A stretch of DNA of 64,000 nucleotides from Asterella californica. Lineage: Eukaryota; Streptophyta; Marchantiopsida; Marchantiales; Aytoniaceae. The notes under the pieces were generated by a model. The model was not told the origin of the DNA, searched no databases, and saw only the letters and a program-made list of their open reading frames with translations. Positions within the stretch are counted from its first letter, which is position 1; each line of letters starts with the position of its first letter. Below are positions 11,237-21,328 of this stretch, one piece after another. Both the position numbers and the translations under genes were made by a program. The stretch is from the NCBI GenBank assembly GCA_036924285.1, contig JAYKYS010000006.1:25828001-25892000 (forward strand), written 5' to 3'.

Positions 11237-12898
11237 ATGTCTATCGCGACGAAGTTACCACGGATTAGAGCCTTTGAGTTAGACCAAGAGGAGTTAGTGC
11301 GCCTTCGGCCGAAGCTGAAGGAGATAGGTCTTAGCTTCCTAACCCTGGGAGGTTGGACGAAGGTGTCTGGCAAGTTCATTAGCCAGATTCGGATGTGTGA
11401 AGACCATGGAGGCAAAGAACTATATGCGCGACCTGGCAACTGGACTGTCGAGAACTGGGAGAAGGTCCTGCTGGATGAAGCTGGGACGAAGGGTGACATG
11501 CTCTTCGACAATGCGTCGATGAAGCACTTGGTCAAGGAGGACCAGAACTACGGCGAGCTCTTTGAGAGTCCGATGCACCAGACGAATGGCTACAAGTTGT
11601 CCGAGTACAAGGATCCCGTGAAGAGGAAGATTGCGGAGGCCATCATGCTGATTTTGAGCCCCCGAAGAACAACTTACCTGTCGACTTGGAAGGTATGCTT
11701 CTTCGAACACCTCTTCGCCGGAAGACGAGCTTACTGGGCGAAGATATTCCACGATGAAGTCCAACGCCTGTTTAAGAAGCAGGACTATGTGTATCTGGGA
11801 GGATTCGTCAGCATCTTCTACTTCGGTATGGGATGGCTGAAGGAGAATGAAGCTAAACAGTTGGGCTTCGGTGAAGACGAAGAACAAGATTTTGCATCAC
11901 CCGCTCGTCAGGTCGAAGAGGGACAAACCGAAGACATTCAGCAACTGGGAGCTTCACCAAAGGCAATGGCCGAAGATATTCAAGAGGAGCAGCAGGCAGC
12001 GACTGTTCAAGCAACGGTCGAAGACGAAGAGAAGAGACGTAGCAAGAGGAAGAAGCCTCTTCCAACTTCGCCCATGGAGAAACCGAAGGCTCGAAAGAAG
12101 ATAAAGGGCACGAAGAAGGAAACAGTGGACCTGAGTAGTTCAGGAGCAAAGATTGAAGGTGAAGCTGTCTGCGGTGAAGCCACTTCGGCCGGAACAACAT
12201 TGAGCAAAGTCGATCTCTTTAGGCAGGCGATGAACTATGGCGAAGAGGTAGTCGTCCCGATCCTCCGACTTCTTGAAGACAACAAAGAGGATTACGAGAA
12301 GGAAGTGCAGCGGAAGGTGACATTTCCAGAGATGCTGGCGGAGTTACATTTCAGTAGGGGAACTTGGCAGCAGGAGAAGAACAATCTTCGCGAAGAGGCC
12401 CGAAATGCGACGAAGATAAGGTTGGAGTCAGAGAAGGAGCTAGAAGATCTTCGGCGCCAATACGAAGAAGCGAGGACTGCTTTGATCAGTAAGGATGAAG
12501 AGTTGAAGGTGTCGACGAAGAGCTTCGCCGACCGCATAAAGGAGTTATCTGACCAAGTAGCCGAGTTACAGCGCAGCCGAGGCGAATTCCAGGCTACGGT
12601 TGCAGAACTCACAAAAGAGAACGAAGATTTGAAGACGAAGGTGACTGACTCCGAAGACCTTCGGAAGAAGTTGATGCCGGTGTTGTCCGCGTACGTGACT
12701 TCGGGGCTAGATGTGGACGAGCTTGGTCTTCTTCGGGCGTTGAAGGCGGAGGTAGTGCAAGCGGAGACGAATCCCGACGGTGTGAAAGCGCGCCTTTCTC
12801 GACTTAGACAGAAAGTAGATAGGGAGATTGGCGAGATGCGAGCGAACGTGGAAGTTCAGTTAGAGGAGTTCAGAGCACAGTTAGGCTTAGGAAGTTAG
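11237..12898 (+). CDS. Repeat-family protein with basic patch and coiled coils, function unknown
   Basis: A complete 553-codon frame. The N-terminal third (to about residue 215) is alpha-helical in character with conserved points RPGNWTVENWEKVL (about 63-77), NGYKLSEY (about 117), YLSTWKV (about 147) and YWAKIFHDEV. The same points recur, diverged, in the minus-strand pseudogene at 33,317-36,413, so this is a real family. An acidic linker follows, then a Lys/Arg-rich patch (about 265-295), a likely nuclear localisation or nucleic-acid contact. A long coiled coil (about 365-470) and a second helical C-terminus come next. No nuclease, RT, integrase or DDE motif is visible. The reading frame is itself packed with CGAAGA cores. 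It resembles proteins repeated many times in liverwort gene sets (from memory). It could be a gag-like or accessory transposon protein. Confidence 0.75.
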   Translation: MSIATKLPRIRAFELDQEELVRLRPKLKEIGLSFLTLGGWTKVSGKFISQIRMCEDHGGKELYARPGNWTVENWEKVLLDEAGTKGDMLFDNASMKHLVKEDQNYGELFESPMHQTNGYKLSEYKDPVKRKIAEAIMLILSPRRTTYLSTWKVCFFEHLFAGRRAYWAKIFHDEVQRLFKKQDYVYLGGFVSIFYFGMGWLKENEAKQLGFGEDEEQDFASPARQVEEGQTEDIQQLGASPKAMAEDIQEEQQAATVQATVEDEEKRRSKRKKPLPTSPMEKPKARKKIKGTKKETVDLSSSGAKIEGEAVCGEATSAGTTLSKVDLFRQAMNYGEEVVVPILRLLEDNKEDYEKEVQRKVTFPEMLAELHFSRGTWQQEKNNLREEARNATKIRLESEKELEDLRRQYEEARTALISKDEELKVSTKSFADRIKELSDQVAELQRSRGEFQATVAELTKENEDLKTKVTDSEDLRKKLMPVLSAYVTSGLDVDELGLLRALKAEVVQAETNPDGVKARLSRLRQKVDREIGEMRANVEVQLEEFRAQLGLGS

Positions 12899-13004
12899 TT
12901 ACTGTGAAGATGAAGATGATCGTAGGGTAGCGAATGTCTTCTGCCTTCTTAGGAAGTTAGACAGTTAGCGCAGTTAGAAAAACAGTTAGGTTAGGACGAA
13001 GTAG

Positions 13005-13012
13005 TATATAAG
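13005..13012 (+). promoter_or_regulatory. TATA box downstream of the 553-codon gene
   Basis: TATATAAG in a GC-richer setting (GTAGTATATAAGCAGCGCG). A promoter placed after the gene is what a 3' LTR would show, but no matching 5' copy was found upstream of 11,237. Alternatively it drives a downstream transcript. Confidence 0.4.
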
Positions 13013-13869
13013 CAGCGCGATCCACAGCCCTTGTGCCTTTTCCATGTTTTCAGTTCTTTATTAATTTATTTCTATTTCCCAAAAGTGCGGAGCGATGTTG
13101 TGAATGCTTTGGACGAAGATATTTTCCTCCGAATATTCGGTGTTTACTGTCGCAGGTGTAATTTTCTGATTGACGAAGATCTTCGCCCTTAGACTTTAAA
13201 GAAGAGACTTCGGTGTAGGAACTTTGAAGAGCCTTCGGCCGAAGTTGAACCTGTAATCTTCGTGAAGAGCTTTTGAACGAAGATCTGAGAACAAATCAGT
13301 TACTGTGAAGTGGAAGAGCATAAGTTAAATTGTAAGGAGAGTTCGGATGATGGTGGCTTCATCTTAAGTTTGGCTTCTTCAAATAAGTGGGATTCTTAAG
13401 AGTGAGGATTTAGTTGGAAGAACATTCCTTAGGAAGAGTAGGGACTTATTCCTTGGAACCTTGATGTGAAATCAGTATTCTTCTGTCTTTTCAGAAGAAG
13501 ACTAGTAACATTTCAGTAGTATTTTATCTTATTCATTCATTCACATCTGTCTTATCAATCTTTTGTATGTTTGTCGGAAGGGTCCCTGATCAAAGAACTA
13601 TTTCATTGTTGTTTGTATTCGATTTATCAGGTTTGTGCTTGGGTTTGGTTTCTTATCAGACTTAAACTCTCATCCGGATATTATTCCATTCCGTGAGAAT
13701 AACAGAAAACCATTTGAATTATCATTGTGACGTTGTAGTACTGTGTTTTGTGTAATTGTTAACTGTATCTTCATGGGAACGATCCTTTATTTACTATTTC
13801 CGATACTTTATGTTTCTCTGAGTTGTTACACTTATCGTAGGCTTTTATTTCATCTTGTAATAGCATCTT

Positions 13870-14072
13870 GATGCAGACGTCATATCTCGATGCAGATGTT
13901 TTGTGCCTTCCTTCTCTGTTCTAGTTGAGAGCTCAATCCTTGGAGGGGTAGTTCTCTTGGGTAGGCTTTTTAAACTTTCATTCTTCAGCCATCATTTTTG
14001 GAGTTGATATTTCTTGAGCTAGAACAGACAAGGAAGGCACAAAACATCTGCATCGGGATGTGACGCCGCATA
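13870..14072. repeat. Long hairpin (arms about 55 bp, loop about 94 bp)
   Basis: The left arm 13,870-13,924 pairs with 14,019-14,072. The 36-base core (GATGCAGATGTTTTGTGCC... to TTCTAG) has a single mismatch, and pairing continues outward through CGTCA/TGACG. Inside the loop, GAGCTC-type bases add a few more pairs. It could be a pri-miRNA or siRNA hairpin or a foldback transposon. Confidence 0.8.
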
Positions 14073-14869
14073 AACTTTGCTTCATGTTTCGATCGAATTA
14101 CTTTTTGTGATTCAGAAGTGGTAAGTAGTTCATGGAGAATGCAAGATAAGAGATACAATATCGAACATTTTGAGTGTGGAGGAACTGTTCGCATAATCAT
14201 TGATATAGAACAAAAACTTATAATCCTTACTTGTTAACATGTACTTGTGCACATTAAACCGACTTATAAATCAAAGATTTTCTCTTTGAGGTCATTACTC
14301 CTTGAGGCTTAGAAAGTATAATAAACATGAACATACGTAAGCCGGAGGTGTATCGTATGTTTATATATCGAGGAATTATCAACTCGTTAATCATCACTAG
14401 AGCTCAAGTGATCAGCAAGATTCAAGGAAGACAATATTGTCGAGATATTGGTGACCAAGTGCGATCTGCATCTCTTTTGATTAGAAGTTCTACTTTTGTG
14501 GAAAAAAGTTTGAGAAGGTATTATACGAACATAGTGTAATTTCATGACATTTGGTTTCACAACTCCATTTTTTGCTCAAGTAAGTTATGTATGTGCGATA
14601 GTAGTTGATAGTACGTTTAAAACGAATAGCATGTGCTTTGAACTCTTTGTGGTGACGACAAACATGAGAGACTTTGACGTTCCTCTGTCCTATCTTTTCT
14701 ACTGAAAGTGGACGACGGTAAGGAAACTATAGGGAGTGAGAACAAACAACACCGCAAAGTTGTGTTGACAACTTGGTTTTCATTGCTCCGAAATAGAGGT
14801 TCAAAACTTGTGTTCGCGCTCACTGACAAAGACATAGGATAAATTAGTGCATTACATGTTATATTTTTT
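14073..14869. other. No gene seen
   Basis: Only short open frames without motifs. This stretch separates the hairpin from repeat A. Confidence 0.5.
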
Positions 14870-17067
14870 CCTATGTACATTCAACTGTGCATGAAGCATG
14901 CACATGCTTCTGTCAAGGTTAAGTGCATGAGTTTACGAAGGACAATAAGTTCTTACACAGACATCGAAGCTGTTCATAGATCTTGAATGGCTTTCTAGTT
15001 CTGAACAATGATCTGCAAGTTTACCTTCGGTTCAGTGTAGAAAAGAGCTTAGAGGGTTACTGACAAGATGTTACAATTTCAATACTCTCATTCTGAACTC
15101 AGCAGGTGAGTGTGAAACACCAGAGCTCTATACAAGAGGGCGGTTCTTGAGATGTATCAACGGTGTAAGACATAGAATTTGTCTTATTTGTGGGGGGTTG
15201 TCTTTGGAGAGAGTGGTATGCACCTTCAAATTTTGTATTGTTTAGTTAGGTTTCTAAACCGCTCCTTGGCTTATCACGGACTACTAACATAGTTGAGAGC
15301 CATTGACAAAACTGAAACATGACTACGAATACGCTTTGAACGGATCTAGTCTCGATGGATTAACATTAGTCGTTGCAGATAATTTAGTCGATGATATGTT
15401 AACTATGTTGCAACAAGTGTTAAACAGACATGCACTTCCTTTGTGGTGGGAGACTTTTTGAGTAACATGACGTAAGCTCTGTAGCTTGCCCATATTGCTG
15501 ACTAGGCACATCACACTGATGTTCAACATGGACATGTCTTATTTATAGTTTCTACATTCTCTATATTTGTTGTGTAAACATCTGATTCGTAGCACAACCA
15601 CACTTTGAGGTCACTTACAGGATATGTACTCACTCTTTCTGTCGATTGATTGTGAGAGTGAGTTTTTTTGACTGAGAAGTCATCCCGAATGTTGTGAATC
15701 CTTGGTCGCAATACGATGAGCTCAAGTATTTTTCAGTCTGAAGATCAGAATGTGGATCAGGTTGATGTCCCTTCCTAGTGTAGCATGTATCTGTAGAGCA
15801 AGATGACCATTACTACACATGTTCCTTCAAAAATGACATTCGAGCGTCATTTAAACATCACATGTGGACACTTGAAAGACATCCTTGAAGTCGAAGGTGA
15901 TAATGCAATGTTCTTAAAGGAACTGGTTAGAGCTACTTTTGTGTTCGAATGTAAAATGAAAAATTGTGTGCAACGTCTTCGCTCACGACGTCAGCAACCT
16001 ACATGGAAGTCTACTTGCTTTCTTTGTTTTGCATTAATATGTTGCACATTTGATGACTTTCTTTGCAACATTCAATTTATGATTCAACTTTCGAGTTTGT
16101 TCTTACATACATGCAACAATTTTGATTACGTCTTATCATTGTAGATTACTCAGATGGTCCATACCTTCTTTGGGCTGCTTGGGTTGAACTCCCTTGTGAG
16201 TACCATTAAAGTAAGTTCAATATAAATTAAATTAATATAGCAGTCAGGTAACAAACCACACCATGAATAGTCAACTCGTCTAGTCGCATGGCTAGCTCAA
16301 TATATCAGAGTCCGACTCATTACAAGCACTCAACATACTTTCACTGACTAGATTAAGAGTTGAGCTATCATCCATGTTTACAGAGTGTCTGTAGTAATTT
16401 GTATATAGCTCATCTCGCCTCCTCCTATTGAAACTCCCCATGCATATATTATCAACTGAAGTTGACAGCTTAACTAAGCTTTATTGTGCTAGCATTATCT
16501 TTAGTTGAGCACACAGGTGGAACTCCCAAGTAGTGATAAGTGATGATCATCGTCAAGTAATGACAATTTGCACACAAAGTGGAAAAAGCATAGTTGCAAA
16601 CAAAAAAATGTGTCTGATATACGAAAAGTCATGTCTGTAAATCAAAATAGATGTTCATTTAAACAATGGAACTGTCTCAATGTCTTGTGGTCGAAAAGCT
16701 TATTCCCAACAACATCAAGCATATGATAACACTCATGGAGCTGAGAAAAATTCCTAAGTAAAACTCAGTCTGGTTGTTGATGGAACTACTAGTTGATGGT
16801 TAAATATCTGTGGTCAGTTCGAATCTACTGTACACATGATATAATTCAAGTTTAGATGGTCGTGGATCATTCTCGTATCGATAGTTTGTGAAAATACGGT
16901 ATGTGGAGGTTGAGGATGTACTACTGGATGGGAATATAAGAGTGTATGACAAAAATAGTGCATGCTTGGCACACAGGTCAGCTCGCTCGTTTCTTATGTA
17001 TCCACCGCATATGGACTCTTTGACACAACGGTGAGCTTTGCAATCTAGAAATGCCCAACAAGCTATC
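14870..17067 (+). repeat. Repeat family A, copy 1
   Basis: Matches 51,897-53,773 in inverted orientation over almost its whole length. Anchors: the block near 14,880 containing TGCATGAAGCATGCACATGC, TTGACAAAACTGAA-like sequence near 15,300, the 15,800-16,100 open frame, the region with CATGGCTAGCTCAATATATC near 16,290, and CTTTGACACAACGGTGAG near 17,015. Length differences reflect indels. No terminal repeats are seen. It is probably a decayed transposon. Confidence 0.8.
15803..16144 (+). CDS. Small open frame within repeat A, shared with copy 2
   Basis: 113 codons. The segment HLNITCGHLKDILEVEGDN followed by MFLKEL and FECKMKNC is also found, with substitutions, in the minus-strand frame at 52,781-53,029. 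Conservation of the frame between two diverged copies suggests part of a former transposon gene (an exon or domain). The last third is hydrophobic and may be read-through into an intron. No family is recognised. Confidence 0.35.
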   Translation: MTITTHVPSKMTFERHLNITCGHLKDILEVEGDNAMFLKELVRATFVFECKMKNCVQRLRSRRQQPTWKSTCFLCFALICCTFDDFLCNIQFMIQLSSLFLHTCNNFDYVLSL

Positions 17068-17482
17068 CTGAACCATTTAGTGCGTGGATCCTGCACACAA
17101 CTCAAATAAGTTGCAGATGGTCGACCTCCTTCATTTCTTGTCAATGTTGTCTCTCGTCTTATCTCCACTACTCGTGAATGAAAACACCTTCACGTCCGAA
17201 ATAGCATGATGCAATAACACATCAATTTTGAATCCACAACAGCCATATGACATTCTGAGAAGAACTATGTGTCAACTATGATGATCTCACACATAGTAAT
17301 CATCGCAGTCGACTGAGTAATCATTGCGGTCACGATAATTGTATTGCTGATCTAAATTTCCTCATAATTTTGTATTAATTCTCGCATGTGCAATCCCGCA
17401 TTACTTTGAGTTTCTATGACATGGCTGTAAGGTTTGTATAAGAAACCGTCCAAGAAACCTCCTCGAATCGGTCTGACCTGAA

Positions 17483-17535
17483 CCCTAAACCCTAAACCCT
17501 GACCCTAAACCCTAAACCCTAAACCCTAAACCCTA
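17483..17535. repeat. Interstitial telomere-type repeat (CCCTAAA)n
   Basis: About seven CCCTAAA units with one shortened unit (CCCTGA) in the middle. This is the plant telomere sequence, C-rich on the plus strand. It lies between a GC-richer 80-bp stretch and AT-rich DNA. Confidence 0.92.
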
Positions 17536-17539
17536 TACT

Positions 17540-18440
17540 TGGTTCAGTCCATTTTCTCGATTCTTGGTATGTTATTGCACTTGTTCACTTCTCGATCTAC
17601 TTTCTCCAATGCACTTTGGATGCATATTTTAACTTGTGGTTAATCTTGGACCACCATAGTTACCAGTTAATTTTTATAAAAGAGTATGTTTCAAGCTAAA
17701 CAATAACTTTCCGAGAAAGGGTATGTAAACCCTCTTTTCCACGATCTTGTTTCTCTGTTTTGGCATGTACATCTTGGTAGAAACGGTTTGCATATTTCTC
17801 ACTTTAGTGATGCAATATAGTGACAAGGAAAATGTATTACCAGATGTTTATAATTAACAAGAAGGGGCTAAATGTATCCTTTTTTGGGACGATTATCTTT
17901 TGCTATTGATTATATTCCAAAAGGTAAATATTTACATGAACTTGACCCAAAGAACATCTTCATAAACTTTCGTTCGCAAATAGTTCATAGTTGAATTTTG
18001 GTTCAATTTCATTTGACATGAATTTGAGAGATCAAAGTTGCTTGCATTCTGGCGATCCTAAATGACATTTACTTGAGTCTATTGGGCGCTTACTTGGTGT
18101 GTAAGATTGGAGGAGCGAAGAAAAGATCAATAAAAGGAAAATCGCTACATTTTCCTACAGAGACCTCATAAATACTACCGAAGAAGAATTACCAAAGCTT
18201 ATAGATTTGAACTGCCTTAATACCTCAAAGAAAAGAGGGCGATAAATGAAATCACACAGAATGAACATGTAGCTAGGAGGAGGGAGTTATCTGTTCACTA
18301 AGCTAACCGAAGTATAGTTACTTGGAATATCCAGCGGAGGTTTTCTGACAAAAACGGGTTGAATTGTACTCAGCCGGAACTTTACATATAAAAATTCCCC
18401 CGTGCACTGCAAGAGAAAATTCGGACCGCCGGTAGTGCAC
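17540..18440. other. No gene seen
   Basis: AT-rich, stops in all frames, no repeat partner noticed within the window. Confidence 0.5.
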
Positions 18441-18767
18441 CTGAAATGCAGGTATACTATAAGTATTACGGAAGACCGATCTTTGAGGGCAGGGTTTCGA
18501 TACTCGGACCTGTGGATTATGGACCTACCACACTTTGCTACGCCACTCTAATTCCATGAAGGATTTTTCGGATCACGTTTATATATAATGTATGATATTT
18601 TGATCCGTGTGCAGAACTTTGGTAGACATCTTCATATAGTGAACGAAAAGTGGAACATACATTACTGTAAGGAACTTCTATCAACTCGTCTCTTGAGCGT
18701 GATGCCTCTTTTCTTATTCCAATTCCTAGTGCAACTACCGTGATACTATAGTATACCTGCATGACGA
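18441..18767. repeat. Inverted-repeat-bounded segment
   Basis: AAATGCAGGTATACTATA near 18,442 is mirrored at 18,744-18,764 (TATAGTATACCTGCAT), with further matching bases (ACGGAAG against CTACCGT). The 326-bp segment lies inside DNA related to repeat D, whose copy at 30,572 lacks the AGGTATACTATAG bases. Confidence 0.65.
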
Positions 18768-18905
18768 TGAAGACGTGAATGACGTGAATCTGGAATGCAT
18801 ATCACAAACCCACACCTCACAGGGACGTTTTCATTTAAACTTCGACATGTGCACGTCCAGTCTGAATAAAATCAGTCAGGAGCTATGCACCTGAACCTAA
18901 AGCAT
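18655..18905 (-). repeat. Repeat D internal segment, inverted relative to 30,425-30,675
   Basis: Blocks CTTCTATCAACTCGTCTCTT, AATCAGTCAGGAG and CACCTGAACCTAAAGCATG are all found in reverse complement in the D copy near 30,425-30,675. The D copies at 47,190 and 57,880 lack this segment, so they carry a deletion or this is an older internal part. Confidence 0.75.
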
Positions 18906-18939
18906 GTGCAAATTTTTACAGAGATCTTAAACCACAGGT

Positions 18940-18958
18940 GGGGGTATAAAAACCCCCC
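18940..18958 (+). promoter_or_regulatory. TATA box inside a G5/C6 inverted repeat
   Basis: TATAAAAA (18,945-18,952) is flanked exactly by GGGGG and CCCCCC. It lies 650 bp upstream of the open frame at 19,604, in the right orientation for its promoter. Confidence 0.5.
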
Positions 18959-19603
18959 ATGCCACGTCATTCATCTTCGGCCACAGTAGCGAGAGAGATC
19001 ATGACCGGATTGGGTTTGGGGAGCGAGGAACTCTTTCCGGTCTTCGATGTTTAAGGTTTTCAAGTTCCGAGGTAGTCGAGAAGGAACACTTCGTGAATGT
19101 GTGAGTTTTGCTGACGCAGCACTGATTGTGTAATCGTTTTGGATTAGTTTACACGCCTGGGACCGACTAGGACCCACTTGTGTTAACGCTTGTGTTGATG
19201 TTTCTGCTTACGGACGCTCGTAATCAACCTCCAGTGTTGCTTACCATCGATCTCTCGCTCGATGCGGTCTTTGTCGTTGTCTTACTCGTGACTTTGTGCG
19301 GTTACTAGGCCAAGGCTGTTCACTGCAGGCTGTGACTTAGGATTGTTTCTGTGGGGGCTTTCCATCGTTACGGTTTTCATCTGACGATTATTGGGCCGGG
19401 GTTTTTCACTATAAGCGTGGGCTTTTGGAAGAAAGCTATGATCGCTAGCGATCTTAGCTCGATCTTAGCTATCTTGGCTCTTGGCTCTCTCTTGACATCG
19501 CTGAGAGCTAACGTTCTTGGCTGTTCGCTTTTCGTGTGCCTAGCATTTATCTTTTTTGTGTTTGCATCTAGCTGTACTACTTCTTGTTTCTGTCATTTCC
19601 ATC

Positions 19604-20032
19604 ATGGCCAGCCGCAGTCGATCTCAACCAGGGTCACAGAGAGTCTTCTTACAAGACACTTGGAATCCTCAGCGTCTCGAAGTTCTTCTTGAGGACGTGT
19701 GGAAGTTCTCGTGGCCTAGTATAGAGGATGGCGAGAGGATCAGTAGGTGGAAACTCGTCTCTGTGGATAAGTTGCGAGTGAAGTTTCTTGAATTTTGCAT
19801 AGCTTGCGATAAGTTTGATGTAGAGCAAGACTTCGATGTGAAGGAGCTAATACTTTGTGCAGCATATTAGTTTGCTGAGACTGAAATGAAGCAAAAACGC
19901 TTTTCTATTTATAAGCAACTCGTCAAAACAGTTGGTTATGTCGAGCGTACTGTCTTTCCAGATTATTTTCAGTCAGCGGTTCATACCACTTGGGAGTCGC
20001 CTGGAGAATCACACATAGGTTTTGTACCGTGA
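19604..20032 (+). pseudogene. Repeat-type gene broken by one in-frame TAG
   Basis: ATG at 19,604 (MASRSRSQPG), 88 codons to TAG at 19,868-19,870, then the same frame stays open for 53 more codons to TGA at 20,030-20,032. The residues after TAG (FAETEMKQ, YKQLVKTVGYVERTVFPDYF) are as protein-like as those before it, so one recent nonsense change, or programmed readthrough, is likely. Content: W-containing helix (VWKFSWPSIEDGE), CIACDKFDVEQ, and an aromatic-rich end. No catalytic motif is seen and the family is not recognised. The long leader from the TATA box at 18,945 fits a retrotransposon-like transcript. Confidence 0.5.
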
Positions 20033-20485
20033 TTTGCAGTATTTTTCTCAGTTCTTTTCGGCAATAGTTCCCTGTGTGTTTTGTGTTTTTTGTGGACAAT
20101 AGCCCTCCTCCTCCCTAGGACCCATTGGCAATAGGTGTCAATGGTGAGAGAGGAAGGAACTTCTGCTGGAACCGGTTCCAGTTTAAGGGGTTCAACTCCT
20201 CCCAGAAGTATTCATCTGTACTCATTTCAATTGTTTGTACCCATCCTAAGCATAGAAATTTCTCGACCCTGTTCTGACTGCAATAATTGAGCAGAAGACG
20301 GCACCAATCATGAAACGAGGAAGGTCCACCATCTTGAAGAAAATGAGTACAGTAGTATTATCAGCTGAGAGTACACAATTTAGTGTTGTTCACTCCGGTA
20401 GAAATATTCCTTCGCAATAATTTAGCATGGACTGAGATTCGATAGAAAACGACAGTATCGACGTTTCCACACTCCCGTAGACAAG
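20033..20485. other. No gene seen; one perfect palindrome
   Basis: Contains the 16-bp perfect palindrome CTGGAACCGGTTCCAG at 20,166-20,181. Otherwise nothing notable. Confidence 0.5.
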
Positions 20486-20775
20486 TTTTGGAAACCTGTT
20501 TCCAAACAGGTTTGTAAATCCTGTTTCCAAACAGATTTTGGAAACATGTCCAAACAGGTTGCTAAACCTGTTTTGAATCAGGTTTTGTAAACCTTTCGAA
20601 ACAGGTTTTGGAAACCTGTCCAAACAGGTATAGACTTGTCAAAACCGATTTAAAAAACCTGTTTTGAATCAGGTTTTATAAAGGGTTGAAACAGGTTTCT
20701 AAAACCCTAAACTTCCTAAACTTTCTAAACAGGTTTCCAAAACTTATTTTGAAACAGGTCACTTCAAACCCTAAA
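20486..20775. repeat. Degenerate palindromic minisatellite
   Basis: About fourteen copies of AAACAGGTTT or its reverse complement AAACCTGTTT, often joined as GGAAACCTGTTTCCAAACAG. Units are 18-26 bp and alternate in orientation, so the array can fold into many small hairpins. Confidence 0.85.
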
Positions 20776-21328
20776 CTTTCTAAAGGAGATTGAAAATATT
20801 GCAGGTTAGGTTTTAAAAATTCCAGAATGAACTTTGTTTTGCTAAAAATGGATATTTTCGCCAAAGACATATGAGCTTTCGCTGTTCCTGACATGCCTAT
20901 CCCCTCAAAAAATAAAGGGTATTTATTGAAAACCTCCATGGATGGTAATACAGTTCCAAGAAACTAAGATTATCACGTATGACCAATGACCTTTCGCTGT
21001 TTCATATCTGCCTGCACGTTCCAAACATAATCTCATGGTTAGAAATATTTTGTGACGATTTATCAGAGGAGGATTACTCTTTCACTAAAGACTAAGAATA
21101 ACTTACTTGTCAAGTTGTTGAACGAACACCGAACAGTCTCTCTCTTAGTGCGATCTTCTACACGGTAGTCCGAGGTGATAACACGCGAGTTGTGGATGTC
21201 TTATGTCGTACCGATGTGTGTTACGATGGATGCTCATAAATCTTGATGGACTCTCGAACAATGTTCTCATTCCAATCTATGACGCATGCAGCAAGTCGTG
21301 CCTCATTAGTTTTTTGGAAGTGAATCTC

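Larger units (their letters stand above)
10690..13510 (+). mobile_element. Motif-saturated element, copy 1
   Basis: The limits follow the dense CGAAG/CTTCG signal, which begins near 10,690 and fades near 13,500; no terminal repeats or target duplication were found. By eye there are about a dozen CGAAG/CTTCG cores in the 550 bp before the gene, about forty in the gene and about ten in the 400 bp after it, far above the chance level of roughly one per 500 bp. Several form inverted pairs (CTTCGGCCGAAG near 11,308 and 13,232; CGAAGATCTTCG near 10,818 and 13,176). It carries the gene at 11,237-12,898 and a TATA-type promoter downstream. The replication type is unknown. Confidence 0.6.

Noticed and set aside
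11420..12612. Minus-strand frames opposite the 553-codon gene
   Set aside because: Shadows caused by GAAGA/TCTTC-rich codons.
20486..20775. CRISPR array
   Set aside because: Units vary in length and orientation, with no constant repeat or unique spacers, in a eukaryotic context.
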